Assembly: GCA_028829895.1 (NCBI GenBank)
Contig: CM054177.1
Coordinates: 50,286,164-50,350,163 of the forward strand
Source: Sinotaia quadrata
Lineage: Eukaryota; Mollusca; Gastropoda; Architaenioglossa; Viviparidae
Length of the DNA: 64,000 nt
Direction of reading: 5' to 3'
In this document: one piece after another, positions 11,201 to 22,668 of the stretch
How the letters are laid out: every line of letters starts with the position of its first letter
How positions within the stretch are numbered: position 1 is the stretch's first letter
The notes under the pieces: model-generated
Told to the model about the DNA's origin: nothing
The model's database searches: none
The model's input: the letters and a program-made list of their open reading frames with translations, nothing else
Translations under genes and position numbers: made by a program

Positions 11201-12057
11201 CGTCTCCAATACTTAGTTGCTCTCTCTCTCTGTCTTAACACACATTCTCTCTGTCTTAATCGCTTTATTTTGCTCTCCCTCACGCTCACATTCTCTCTGT
11301 CTTTATCGCTTAGTTGCTGTCTCTCACGCCACACATTCTGTCTCTTTATCGCTTAGTTGCTCCCTTTCACTTTAAACATCTCTGTCTTTATCGTTTAGTT
11401 GCTCACCTTCAAGACCCACGTTATATCTGTCTTTATCACTTAGTTGCTCACCTTCAAGAACCACGTTATATCTGTCTTTATCACTTAGTTGCTCACCTTC
11501 AAGAACCACGTTATATCTGTCTTTATCACTTAGTTGCTCACCTTCAAGATCCACGTTATATCTGTCTTTATCACTTAGTTGCTCACCTTCAAGACCCACG
11601 TTATATCTGTCTTTATCACTTAGTTGCTCACCTTCAAAAACCACGTTATATCTGTCTTTATCACTTAGTTGCTCACCTTCAAGACCCACGTTATATCTGT
11701 CTTTATCACTTAGTTGCTGTCTCTCACAATACACACTTGCTGTCTTTATCACTTAGTTGCTGTCTCTCACAATACACACTTGCTGTCTTTATCACTTAGT
11801 TGCTGTCTCTCACGATACACGCTTGCTGTCTTTATCACTTAGTTGCTGTCTCTCACGATACACGCTTGCTGTCTTTATCACTTAGTTGCTGTCTCTCACG
11901 ATACACGCTTGCTGTCTTTATCACTTAGTTGCTGTCTCTCACGATACACGCTTGCTGTCTTTATCACTTAGTTGCTGTCTCTCACGATACACGCTTGCTG
12001 TCTTTATCACTTAGTTGCTGTCTCTCACGATACACGCTTGCTGTCTTTATTGCTTTG
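11201..12057. repeat. Compound minisatellite: 45-bp units passing into 43-bp units
   Basis: All units share GTCTTTATCACTTAGTTGCT. From about 11388 to 11712 the remainder is CACCTTCAAGACCCACGTT plus ATATCT, giving 45 bp. From 11712 to 12057 it is GTCTCTCACGATACACGCTT, giving 43 bp. An eroded leading edge lies at 11210-11380. Because 45 is divisible by three and the unit lacks stops, long repeat frames exist on both strands (161 codons plus, 126 codons minus, the latter a 15-residue acidic repeat). Substitutions between copies show no preference for synonymous sites that I can see, so I do not call a protein. Confidence 0.95.
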
Positions 12058-13544
12058 TTTCGCATTATTTCAGTAACATTTTTTTTTGCTTTCTGTCTGT
12101 CCTTAACTATCGCTCTATTTGACTGTCCGTCCATCTATCTTTTTATTATCGAATTATTTGCCTGCCTGTATGTCTCTATTTATCTTTCTGCCAATCAATT
12201 TGCCTGCCTGCCTATCTATCCATCCATCTCTCTTTTGCGGTAATTCAGTCATTCCACCATTTTGTATAATCCTCCCCTCTCCCCCCTTACTCTTTTTCAT
12301 GTCCTTTGTATACCTTTTGTGAGAAAATAAGTATATAACTAATGTGAAAATAAAGAGTGCCCACTATTATATTTCCAAATTTCTACATTTGCACGTTAGG
12401 CATTCACCTGCAAGATATTCACGTTTGTCAGACTGGTGTAACTTTAAATAGCACTACACAGTTTAGATCTGTTCCATGACAAACTGCAAATTCGAATCTG
12501 ATCTGATCTTGATCGTTGATGACAAAACATATGCTGTTAACAAAATACGTTTATACGTTGTTGTTCACAAGAAACGTTTTCCCTAAGTTGTTAACGACTA
12601 TGTTGGTGACAAAATTCAATCACTGTATGTACTTGCTTTGTTGATTTTATAATATCACGAGGATGTGGATGTGACTGTACTGCTTGCTGAACAAAGAGAT
12701 AATAAACTATAAATATTTTATTTTATAATAAATAAATGATACTTAAATAGCTTCATGAAACAAAATATACCTTACTAGTATAGCTTTCTAATGTATGTCA
12801 AGCTATAAAGAACCTACACATACATATACATTTGCATATAAATATGAAAAGTATATACGTAGGCACATATAACTACATATTAGTATACATAAAAACACAC
12901 TCACTCACACACGCTCACCCATTGTGTGTTTATACATATGCATGCCGATACTTGGTTATTCATGCACACAAAATGTAGTGACAGTCATGCAAATTCATCT
13001 CGTATTTCCTAGACTTTATTGCTGACATTTCTTGAGAAGCAAATCGCATCATTTATCAGTAAAAATTCCATTTTCGAGGAAAAATGAAAGCGAAATGTGT
13101 TCGCTCACTCCTAATAAATTATGTACTTTTCCTTGCATGCGACCTTACTCGCATCATGGCTCTTCTACCCTCGCGTCATCACGGTTGCATGTCAATGCCA
13201 AATGATCACCGCTTCACAGATTCGAGCAGATTACTGTTGTGATTGAGTTTCATCGCCCGGATGTTGCAGGATGGCAGACAGGGTTGGTTTATGAATGAAG
13301 TGTCCACATTTTTTTGCATGTGTGCTTGCAGTAACGACCACCAAGCAGCAATAGCAGACTGGTAGTGAATTGCGAACTAATAACATTTGCTGACTTACTA
13401 GAACAACAGAAAGAGCTGACGAACAAGAGGAGGGGAGGAGGGAGTATTATAAACACTTGCTATTGTTGCTGGTTATTTCACCTTCATAAACATAGAGTCC
13501 TTTGTGTAGTTAGCGGTTTGGTTTATTTTCACCACAACGCGGAA
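12058..13544. other. Unique block, no gene supported
   Basis: The first 200 bp is pyrimidine-rich with CTGTCTGTC and CCATCTATC words. The remainder is AT-rich unique sequence, more CpG-containing around 13130-13270. A reasonable splice-acceptor-like pyrimidine tract ends at 13331, but the frame with the most protein-like translation downstream begins with a stop codon exactly at that junction. No gene is called. Confidence 0.4.
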
Positions 13545-13792
13545 CTAAGTGGAGTGAAAGTATTGCTAGGATTACCAGTGGAGTGATAGTATTGCTAGGA
13601 TTACCAGTGGAGTGAAAGTATTGCTAGGATTACCAGTGGGGTGGAAGTATTGCTAGGATTACCAGTGAAGTGAAAGTATTGCTAGGATTACCAGTGGAGT
13701 GGAAGTATTGCTAGGATTACCAGTGAAGTGAAAGTATTGCTAGGATTACCAGTGAAGTGAAAGTATTGCTAGGATTACCAGTGGAGTGAATG
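13545..13792. repeat. Minisatellite, 29-bp unit, about 8 copies
   Basis: Units of 29 bp contain GTATTGCTAGGATTACCAGT preceded by GGAGTGAAA or AAGTGAAA variants. The copies are nearly identical and ordered as mixed variants. Confidence 0.96.
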
Positions 13793-13992
13793 AATGAAGA
13801 GAAAAACAAACCAACATGAACTGTATCGGGTCACGTGATCGAACCATTTCCGTTGGAATCATAGAGCCAAGAGATAAGGAGCACAAGTCTCAGGTGTCCC
13901 AGTACCCCTTGCTCCATGAAAACATGTAAACGAACCTAACGATCAAAAGTGAAAGAATTCATAAATAAAACCTGTATTCACTCTTGTAATGT

Positions 13993-14114
13993 TTTGCACA
14001 TCAATCATAGTTGTTGTACTGTACGTGTCTGAATGGAATATTGTTAACAACATGCACATCAATCATAGTTGTTGTACTGTACGTGTCTGAATGGAGTATT
14101 GTTAACAACATGCA
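13993..14114. repeat. Tandem duplication, 58-bp unit, 2 copies
   Basis: Two nearly identical 58-bp copies contain CATCAATCATAGTTGTTGTA and end in a GTTAACAAC palindrome-like word. Confidence 0.9.
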
Positions 14115-14653
14115 CAAGAAATACTTTATAATCTTGTGAATCTTTCAATGCATTTTGTAAATCTATGAATTAATTCTAGTTTTCTTAAATAACATTCGTC
14201 ACTGTCATTAGTTTCTCTCTGAGTTATGCCTGAATTCTTGAAATGTTATCAAAGTCCAGAAATTTGACGAAGACTTTACATCGTCGACGACGATTACAAC
14301 AACGATTACAAAAAACTATTTTTTTTTTTGTTTGATGCGAAAACTTTGCAACAATAAAGTAAAATATTCCCGGCAGCAGGCGCCTTCCCAAGCGTAATAA
14401 TGTAGCGTACTTTTTCGACCAGAAAATTTACATACGATTTTCCATCACTGTACTAGTATTACTTAGTTGTCTCCCTTTAAATTGCGATCGAACATAAGAG
14501 TCCAGCTAGGAGTACCTCATTAGACAAACGACAACGGAAAGAGAATCAGCCCTCTCATCGTCTTCTGAAACTAATTTTCAACACTAAAAGCCATAAATGA
14601 TCACGAGACTAGATTTGACTAATGCGAATTTCGTGCGAAACACCATTCGTCAC
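14115..14653. other. Unique spacer, nothing recognised
   Basis: This is AT-rich unique DNA with a short T-run near 14320. No gene is supported. Confidence 0.35.
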
Positions 14654-15048
14654 GCATAGCTTTCCGCACAAGTTTGCTATCAGTGTTTGGCATAGCTTTT
14701 CGCACAAGTTTGCTATCAGTGTTTGGCATAGCTTTCCGCACAAGTTTGCTATCAGTGTTTGGCATAGCTTTTCGCACAAGTTTCCTATCAGTGTTAGGCA
14801 TAGCTTTCTGCACAGGTTTGCTATCAGTGTTTGGCATAGCTTTCTGCACAAGTTTGCTATCAGTGTTTGGCATAGCTTTCTGCACAAGTTTGCTATCAGT
14901 GTTTGGCATAACTTTCTGCACAAGTTTGCTATCAGTGTTTGGCATGGCTTTCTGCACAAGTTTGCTATCAGTGTTTGGCACATCGTTCTGACAAGTTTGC
15001 TATCAGTGTTTGGCATAGCTTTCCGCACAAGTTTGCTATCAGTGTCAG
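14654..15048. repeat. Minisatellite, 36-bp unit, 11 copies
   Basis: Units containing CACAAGTTTGCTATCAGTGT repeat every 36 bp. Since 36 is 12 codons and the unit lacks stops in several frames, overlapping frames of 105-159 codons appear on both strands. They are a consequence of the repeat. Variation is mainly CCGC/TTGC/CTGC in the middle of the unit. Confidence 0.97.
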
Positions 15049-15559
15049 AACAGCAATGGCACAGCATTCTAACAAGTGCCGCTTATAGACTTCGTGATTA
15101 GATGACAGTGAAGAATGACTCATTTCCTAAAAAGTCAACTTATTCACTTTCCATTGAAGTCTTGTTCCTTATTACCTCTCAGGTTCTCCCCTTAATTTTC
15201 TTTAAACATTATTATCAGTCTCCTGTGAAGACTTTCTCTTTATTTACATATAAATTCTTGTCCTCAATTTCCCGTAAAGTATTCTTTTTTCAAGGAAATT
15301 TGTGAAAGTTTGTTTTTCAAATTTTAAACTGAATGTTTTCTACGTACATTTTCGTAAAAGCTTTATTGGAACTCGTGACGTCACGACCTTTCATCAGGTC
15401 TTCAAATTCCAATTTTCAGAAAGTTTAGACATTTCTTTATCTATTACTCATCTATACCCACCTTTTCTATCAGCTCTTGTTGTACAGACTTTCTGTTTAT
15501 GTGGTCTCTTGTTCCCTGCATTATTCTTTTCCCAAGTTTAATATTCCATATTCGATCTA
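15049..15559. other. Pyrimidine-rich unique stretch
   Basis: This is T/C-rich unique sequence. Short frames of 64-79 codons are open by composition. No gene is recognised. Confidence 0.35.
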
Positions 15560-15795
15560 ATGTTAATCGCTCCATGCGGATATATTGTAAATTTATAATG
15601 CCATCAGCAAGTTTTATATTCAGTGAACTATTAACAATTAATCGCTCCCTGAGCGTGAAATTTTTCTATAAGTTGATATTCAATGTTCCATGAAAAATTA
15701 ATCGCTTCCTGAGCGTACATTGCAAAGTTTGGAATTTGTCTATAAGTTTATATTAATGTTCAATGAAAAATTAATCGCTTTATGTGAATATTGAA
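15560..15795. repeat. Degenerate minisatellite, about 67-bp unit, 3-4 copies
   Basis: AATTAATCGCT followed by TCTATAAGTT and TTCAATGTTC words recur three times at about 65-70 bp spacing, with indels. Confidence 0.75.
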
Positions 15796-16060
15796 CGCAG
15801 GTTCCATTAAGGGCTTGCCTTCAAGTTTCTCGGAAATGACCCACATTCAAGGTCCGTGAGTTCCATTAATGGCTTGAAATCAGATTTCTAGAAAATGGTC
15901 CACACTCATGGTCTCCTGAATTAATTATGGGTTTGAAGACATATATCTAGATTCTAGACAATGGTCCACATTCAAGATCTCGTGAATTCCATTAATGGAT
16001 TGCAGTCAGATTTCTACACAATGGTCCACAGTCAAGGTCTCGTGAATTTCAGTTAGAAAA
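15796..16060. repeat. Degenerate minisatellite, about 60-bp unit, 4 copies
   Basis: TTCCATTAATGG, CAGATTTCTA and AATGGTCCACA words recur in the same order about every 60 bp. Copies differ by several substitutions. Confidence 0.8.
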
Positions 16061-16169
16061 AATTGCCTAACTATTCGTTATAAGAGTTTTAGAATTTAGA
16101 AGCAAGTTTCCTGTGAAATCTAGATGTACTTTGCTTTCATAACATCGTCATGATCAGAGTTTACTATAT

Positions 16170-16557
16170 TTTATTTCCCCTGAAATCTTTACATGCTTTG
16201 TCCTAATCAGACATTTACTATATTTTAGTGGCAGATTTCCTCTGAAATCTTTACATGCTTTGTCCTAATCAGACATTTACTATATTTTAGTGGCAGATTT
16301 CCTCTGAAATCTTTACATGCTTTGTCCTAATCAGACATTTACTATATTTTAGTGGCAGATTTCCTCTGAAATCTTTACATGCTTTGTCCTAATCAGACAT
16401 TTACTATATTTTAGTGGCAGATTTCCTCTGAAATCTTTACATGCTTTGTCCTAATCAGACATTTACTATATTTTAGTGGCAGATTTCCTCTGAAATCTTT
16501 ATATGCTTTGTCCTAATCAGACATTTACTATAAGTTAGTAGCAGGTTGACTATGAAA
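16170..16557. repeat. Near-perfect minisatellite, 62-bp unit, about 6 copies
   Basis: The word ACATGCTTTGTCCTAATCAG repeats every 62 bp, and the central copies are identical. The outermost copies on both sides are diverged. Confidence 0.96.
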
Positions 16558-16799
16558 TCTATACATATTTTGCTTTTCTAAAATCATCTTGAAAAGCGTG
16601 CTTCCTTAAACGAACTGGATCACACAGTTTCCAGTGTAGACGGGACAAGGAAAACACAATAGTTTGTGGATCGGATACACAGCAAGTATCGACCCAGGTC
16701 AAACGAGAACCTCTCTGGCTCAGAGCAGAGCTGAGCACGGCTGTATTTGTGGTACCGTGTGATATATTCTGCTTTCTCTCAAGAAACACTTTGAAGAGA
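16558..16799. other. Short unique spacer
   Basis: This spacer of about 240 bp is somewhat richer in GC than its surroundings. No gene is supported. Confidence 0.35.
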
Positions 16800-17125
16800 A
16801 CATCACTTGATGAAAGTAACTTGAACGCGGTAGTATTTGTACTACTGATGAAAGTAAACTTGAACCCGGTAGTATTTGTACTACTGATGAAAGTAAACTT
16901 GAACCCGGTAGTATTTGTACTACTGATGAAAGTAAACTTGAACCCGGTAGTATTTGTACTACTGATGAAAGTAAACTTGAACCCGGTAGTATTTGTACTA
17001 CTGATGAAAGTAACTTGAACCCCGTATTATTATTTGTACTACTGATGAAAGTAAACTTGAACCCCGTATTATTTGTACTACTGATGAAAGTAACTTGAAC
17101 CCGGTAGTATTTGTACTACTTTGTG
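16800..17125. repeat. Minisatellite, 39-bp unit, about 8 copies
   Basis: GATGAAAGTAAACTTGAACC plus CGGTAGTATTTGTACTACT forms a 39-bp unit. Two right-hand copies have short indels (TATTATTATT, and loss of one A). The 89-codon plus frame with a 13-residue repeat is repeat-derived. Confidence 0.95.
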
Positions 17126-18019
17126 ATACATTCTGCTTTCTCTTAGCAAACGGAATGAAGACTGCCTCAATGGCAGAGAGCAAACCTGAACAGGGCAGTA
17201 TTTGTGTTACCGTTGGGTGTTTTGATTTCTCTCGGCAAACATGAAGATAGCGACTCTTGCAGAAGACAAGGTCAAGCATGGTTAAAACGTGTCTTGTTGA
17301 ACTTGATGGTATCTGTCGGCAAACACCCAATGTATACAATGTTTTCGATCACATGACTGCCGAAGTAATTCTGGCTCTTAGTGTATGTGCACTAAAAGCT
17401 ACGAGTATGTGTGTTTAACGCTATCGACTACTAGTTACAAAGTAACAGTATATTATACCATCTGAATAATAGTATGTTGTAATAGGTTCTGTTTGTGGTT
17501 ACATGATAATGTCTATAAATAGATGTTTTATATTATTTGTAACACGTGAGCAATAGTGATTGTTAATGGTTGTTGCGGAGTTATCTATTAATGTATATAT
17601 AAAAACTTCAGTTTTATTAATGATTAATGATTTATTAATGTTTAGGTGATAACGTCTATAAATACTGATTTCATAATGTCTGCAAACACCTACAAAGTAG
17701 TGGACCCAAATGTATTGCCATTGCTGCGCTTGTGTATTAGAGCATATCATTAGGCACAAAGTAGCAAGCGGTTATTTCTATCTTAGTCAGTCATCTGTAA
17801 CTTTCTATGACATTCGTTCCACGAGCAATAATTACGCTATTTACCCCCCTGTTTCTGATACCTGGCTTGTTGGACTTTTGCTGAATCACACACGTAGCAA
17901 TAGAGAGGAATGATAAATTATACTGTTGTTAAATAAATGAAAATATGTTGCATAATAGATGTTCTGTACAAAGACAAGACTCGAGTTGCGTGTATGCTAA
18001 ATGCATTTATACATATCAT
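17126..18019. other. Unique AT-rich block, no gene supported
   Basis: A diverged echo of the preceding unit may lie near 17120-17200. The rest is unique. Frames of 62-113 codons on either strand have no recognised similarity. Confidence 0.4.
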
Positions 18020-18318
18020 TGACCAACCATTTAAATAGTGCATCAAATCAACATTTCTCCACAGTTAAACCATTTAAATAGTGCATCAAATCAACATTTC
18101 TCCACAGTTAAACCATTTAAATAGTGCATCAAATCAACGGTTCTCCACAGTTAAACCATTTAAATAGTACATCAAATCACGGTTCTCCACAGTTAAACCA
18201 TTTAAATAGTACATCAAATCACGGTTCTCCACAGTTAAACCATTTAAATAGTGCATCAATTCAACAGTTCTCCACAATTAAACCATTTAAATAGTGTATC
18301 AAATCAACAGTTCTACAT
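18020..18318. repeat. Minisatellite, 43-bp unit, 7 copies
   Basis: AAACCATTTAAATAGTGCAT repeats every 43 bp with CAACATTTCTCCACAGTT or CACGGTTCTCCACAGTT variants. Two copies share a one-base deletion, consistent with duplication of a variant pair. Confidence 0.95.
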
Positions 18319-18325
18319 AGTTATT

Positions 18326-18430
18326 TGCTGTCCTTAGGTATATGTAACTCTACATATTTCCTGTCCTTAGGTATTCGTAACTCTACATATTTCCTGTCCT
18401 TAGGTATATGTAACTCTACATATTTCCTGT
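18326..18430. repeat. Short minisatellite, 33-bp unit, 3 copies
   Basis: TGTCCTTAGGTATATGTAAC is repeated three times at 33-bp spacing directly beside the 43-bp array. Confidence 0.93.
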
Positions 18431-18649
18431 ACTATTCACGGAAACGTGGCGTAAATGCATTGTTTGATAATTTATTAGGAAAAGATATTATTGATAAAAA
18501 TTTAACTTTTTGATGAGTTATAATTATTAATAATTGTTTTAATATATAATACTACATTACAATTCACATCATGCATAATTGTCGCCGACTGCTCAATGTA
18601 TCAGCGTTAGAAATAGAGGTACAGAAATAAATCAGCCTGCCTCCATTGA

Positions 18650-18650
18650 C

Positions 18651-18681
<31 letters not shown>

Positions 18682-18721
18682 TATAGATAAATAGTGATAG
18701 ATAGATAGATAGATAGTGATT

Positions 18722-18774
<53 letters not shown>

Positions 18775-18778
18775 TAGA
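18650..18778. repeat. (GATA)n microsatellite
   Basis: An imperfect (GATA)n/(TAGA)n tract of about 125 bp with TAGTGAT interruptions. The serine/leucine/tyrosine-rich minus-strand frames over it are repeat translation. Confidence 0.98.
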
Positions 18779-20185
18779 CATGACCAGCCATTACACAGAA
18801 TTTCATACATGCAAGATAGAATGTCACATTTTCCATTGACTTTAGCTGTATTAACTAGCCTATTGTCGGTCGACCTTAGCTATATTAACCTATTACCAGC
18901 TGAACTAAGCTGTAATAACTTATTTTATTTCTTTCTCACCAGATCGTGGCCCCTTAAATGAAAATCGCTCTGGATCTCGCACACTTTATTCGGTGGAAAG
19001 GTGGGAGTATTCCCTCAAGGTTATTCCGTTCCGAGCGCCTCAGTATTAGTCTTCATTACCGAGTGCCGCGCTCGGAACCATTGATGTCTCGACTAAACGT
19101 GTGGGCGGCCAATATACCAGGCACTCTAATTGTGTTTATATTGATCGCCACTGGTCACTGGAATCAACGACAATTGTTATACCCGAGCTAGGGGACTTCT
19201 TTGAGATTAGTTATTGTAACAAAACCACGTGTGCTGTTTCTTCGATGACAGAACAAGAGCTTGCTTGTATTGTGTGTTTTAGGTGTCCCGTAGGATGTGA
19301 AATGCCACGCCCTTCTGGAATAGAAAAAAGAACAAGTACTGGTTGTTGTTATAAGAGCAGTAATATTGACTCATCTCATGACTTCTGTTTTCTGGCGTGC
19401 AAAATGAGCATGCACTCAGTCCATAATTCCGTGAGATCCAGGGTTTCTCAAGATGACATGAGGATTCATGAGGAATGCTGCGCTTAGCAGAGGAACAGCT
19501 TTGTGGCATTGTGGCAATTTGTGATGGTATCACTCTTACACGACAATCTGTAGAGTTCTGATCTGAGGTCCTGCTTTTCTCATTGGGTTTTATGGTTCTG
19601 TCGTTTGGTAGAGAAACATAAGGGCTGCTATCCTGTTGAACTCGCTGTAAAATGCAAAGTCCGATCTTCAGGTGAAAATTATATGCAAAGTTCTTGCAAA
19701 GTCAACACCTGTATCCTTTGAGGTCTTTACGAATTTAGCTTTGGAATATTTCGTATTTTGTGCTTGATCTTGCATACCAGTGATGTATGCTTCTGTTTCG
19801 CTATTGAAATCTCTCTCTCTCAACGACTGATATGTTGTTTGATTCTCTCAGTGACTGATCAGTTGTGTGTCTTGTCTCTCTCAGTCATTGATATATTGTT
19901 TGTCTACTCTAACAGCCATTTAGTCTGTTGGTTTTCTTGCTTGACCGGTTCATCGCGCGTATTAAAATTTAGAGGGTTACTGACTTCAATTGCGTTTTAT
20001 TCACCTCTTCTTTGTTTTAATAGCTTGTAACATCCCGTTGAGGTTTGATGCTGTCATCAGTGGCTTATCTTTCATGTTACGACAAACATTCGACAAAGAC
20101 TTTCCTTCAATAACGACCTTAATTTATTAAGTTTGCTACCTCTCAACTTCCGAAATACACAATCTGTCTACGACGTGTTACGCAG
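18779..20185. other. Unique block with CpG-richer part and a Cys-rich open frame
   Basis: Around 18950-19500 the DNA is richer in GC and CpG than its surroundings. It contains an 11-bp inverted repeat (19028-19038 with 19068-19078). A plus-strand frame at 19101-19487 (128 codons from a GTG; the first methionine of an 80-residue tail is internal) is cysteine-rich, with C-x-x-C and CC pairs. It has no recognised family, no clear signal peptide and no supported splice structure. It may be chance. The rest is AT-rich with no gene seen. Confidence 0.4.
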
Positions 20186-20247
20186 ATTATTATTACTATT
20201 ATTATTATTATTAATGATGATGATGGTGGTGGTGGTAGTGGTGATGG

Positions 20248-20281
<34 letters not shown>

Positions 20282-20283
20282 AG
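20186..20283. repeat. Trinucleotide microsatellite (ATT)n/(GAT)n/(GGT)n
   Basis: Consecutive short runs of TTA, GAT, GGT and a longer GAT tract form a compound trinucleotide repeat. Confidence 0.97.
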
Positions 20284-20784
20284 AAGTGTTATTACATAAA
20301 TGGTATGTTTAACTACCAAAAAGTTCATTTTATTGCATTTCATTTCAATTGATAGCATGATGAAAAATATTTCATTTTTGATTTGGATGAATACCCAAAA
20401 CGTAAATAAGTTACAAGATATAAATATAAAATTTAGTTATATTACAGACAAAACCTGTAAGTATCAATCCCAGTCATATTACAATTACACGCTGTTATAT
20501 ATATATATCTGTTGCATTTGCAAGTATGTTCTATAAATATAAATTACAGTTATATTACAGATATAAGCAATGAGTTAGTATTTCTAAGTATAAATCTCAA
20601 TTATTATTGAGTTACAACCAAAAGTATAAATCCATTAAATTATATTTTACTTTTAAAAGGGAAATAACTAGGTACGTAAAGCATTTCACAGTGTCTTAAT
20701 TGTTGTCAACAGACAATCAGCCGGTTGGCATATAAACAGGCAGACTAACCTACGTATGAGTTGAAAGTCAAATATGAGCTAGGG
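20284..20784. other. Unique AT-rich spacer
   Basis: Very AT-rich with loosely repeated TATAAAT and TTATATTACAG words. No gene is supported. Confidence 0.4.
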
Positions 20785-21074
20785 GCACACACGCACGCAC
20801 GCACGCACGCACGCACACACAGAGGCGATCCGGCGGATGTACAGTGTAGATTTGAAAATCCGATGTAAACTGAGATCACAAAAACAGGCAGACAGGCTGA
20901 TGCACATTGTGGATTGAAAGTTCAATGTAAGCTATGATCATAAAAACAGACAGACAAACTGCTTCCGTGGAACATGATTCAGTGCTGAACGTGAATGCAT
21001 TTAGAAGGCGGACAGATGTGCTTGTGTTGTGAAATGAAACTTGTGAGATTTGGGTTTAATGTATATAACCGGGC

Positions 21075-21119
<45 letters not shown>

Positions 21120-21420
21120 GTACATGCGTGTGAAATGAGATTTGTAAGAGTTGGATTTAATATAACAGTCAGACAGACGATCTTTGCGTGTGAAATTAAA
21201 CTTGTGATTTGAACTTAATGCATATAGCCACGCAGACAGACTGTCGTGCACACATATGAAGTAAGATTGAGAGATGAGCTTCGTTGTGTCCAATCGGGCA
21301 GGCAGATTGACTTATATGATGTGAGAGTCGGAGATGAGCAATTAATGTGCAGAGACAGGCAGACCGACTGACTGACATGAAATAAGAGTTGACCTTAACT
21401 GCATACACACAGGCTATCAG
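20785..21420. repeat. Degenerate CAGACAGA-rich tandem region with (ACGC)n and (CAGA)n tracts
   Basis: An (ACGC)n run lies at about 20792-20816 and a perfect (CAGA)n run at about 21072-21120. Between and after them, units of roughly 60-70 bp recur in eroded form. They combine GGCAGACAGAC, a GTGTGAAATGAGA-type word and a TTGTGAGATTTGG-type word. The microsatellites are probably internal expansions of the CAGACAGA part of an old minisatellite unit. Confidence 0.75.
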
Positions 21421-22314
21421 ACACATAAGTAAAGAACATGGACGTGGGCGTTGATGTCTCCTTTGCCCAGCAAATGTTACAGGCGGCCAGCTTGCTAGAC
21501 TGTTCTCTAATTGCATTTGTGCACATCGCCGCCGGTCAGCGAGGGTCACTAAAGAGCCTGTGCATAGAAATGACAGACAACCTTGAACCAACGGCCATGT
21601 GTCATTATCGTTGGACCAAGGTTGTGTCCTTCAAGGAAAAAATGTTTCTAAAGAATTGACAGAAAATACTTTACCAAGGACATCGAAATGGATCAATATT
21701 CTGGTTGTAAATATGTTTTCCATACTAAAGGTTCGTCAGTTTATGAACAATGATTTGGATGGAGAAATGAATAAAAGAACGATACGAAATGTAATGGGGG
21801 AGGAGGTGACAGAGGCAGACATGGATGAATATTTAACCGTTAACGTCCGTATTATAACTGTAAATCTTGTACGTTTTCCGTCCAGCGCATATTTATGGAA
21901 AGCTTACCTAAATATCTGTGTAGTACCCCATTTGAAGTGTCTAAGTAAGTATTTGTTTTTCATCATTCCTAAACAAGATTCAGGTCTATAAATACTAGAC
22001 ATTTTTTTATTGCAAAACATGTATTGCTTCTTTCCATCATCCCTACCCAGAGCCAAATCTACATAAATATACAAAAGCTTGTCATTTGATGTGTCTAAAT
22101 ATGTGTTAGTTTCTTTCCATCTTTCCTATACAGAAACCAAGTCTAAACAGATAACATCCAAGAAAAGAATAAAAAGACTTAAAGATATAGTCCGCAGAAC
22201 CCATGAAATATTTCCTTAATTTGAAATCAAGGATTTGCCGATAGACCGCTCACCGCAAACATGTTTGTCTTGATTTAAAAAGTATAGCTATATATTTCAC
22301 GCAGCAACCTTTTT
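21421..22314. other. Unique block with possible exon-like fragment (EF-hand-like)
   Basis: The stretch 21430-21600 is GC-richer than its surroundings and open on both strands. A plus-strand frame at 21599-21991 includes, at about 21740-21834, a translation reading NNDLDGEM then IRNVM and GEEVTEADMDEYL. It resembles the second half of an EF-hand loop plus the following helix of calmodulin-type proteins. Loop positions 3, 5 and 6 (D, D, G) fit, position 1 is N, position 12 is T, and three residues are missing relative to calmodulin. There is no preceding helix in frame. It could be a decayed exon or coincidence. Confidence 0.2.
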
Positions 22315-22640
22315 CATATCAGTCTTATCTGTATTTAGTACGTAACAGTCTTATCTGTATTAGTACGTAACAGTCTTATCTGTTTTAGTACGTAACGCAT
22401 TTCAGAGCTGTCATCGAAATATAGTGCACTGCGTTTCAGAGCAATCATTGTAAATTATTCAGCAACACATTTCACAGCTATAATTGTAAATTATTCAGCA
22501 ACGCATTTCACAGCTATAATTGTAAATTATTCAGCAACACATTTCACAGCTATAATTGTAAATTATTCAGCAACGCATTTCACAGCTAGAATTGTAAATT
22601 ATTCAGCAACACATGTCACAGCTATAATTGTAAATTTTAC
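22315..22640. repeat. Two adjacent minisatellites: 25-bp x3 and 36-bp x about 6
   Basis: CAGTCTTATCTGTATTAGTA repeats three times at about 25 bp (22315-22398). It is followed by 36-bp units with ATTGTAAATTATTCAGCAAC and CACATTTCACAGCTATA (about 22436-22640), which are nearly identical apart from ACACA/ACGCA changes. Confidence 0.93.
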
Positions 22641-22668
22641 ACATTTTAGAGGTTTGAGCGTACATCTG

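Noticed and set aside
11314..11799. Repeat protein of 161 codons (plus) or 126 codons (minus)
   Set aside because: The frame exists on both strands because the 45-bp unit lacks stops. Differences between copies show no codon-level constraint and there is no non-repeat domain.
13332..13590. Exon following a good acceptor-like site at 13331
   Set aside because: The protein-like frame begins with TAA exactly at the junction and then runs into the 29-bp minisatellite.
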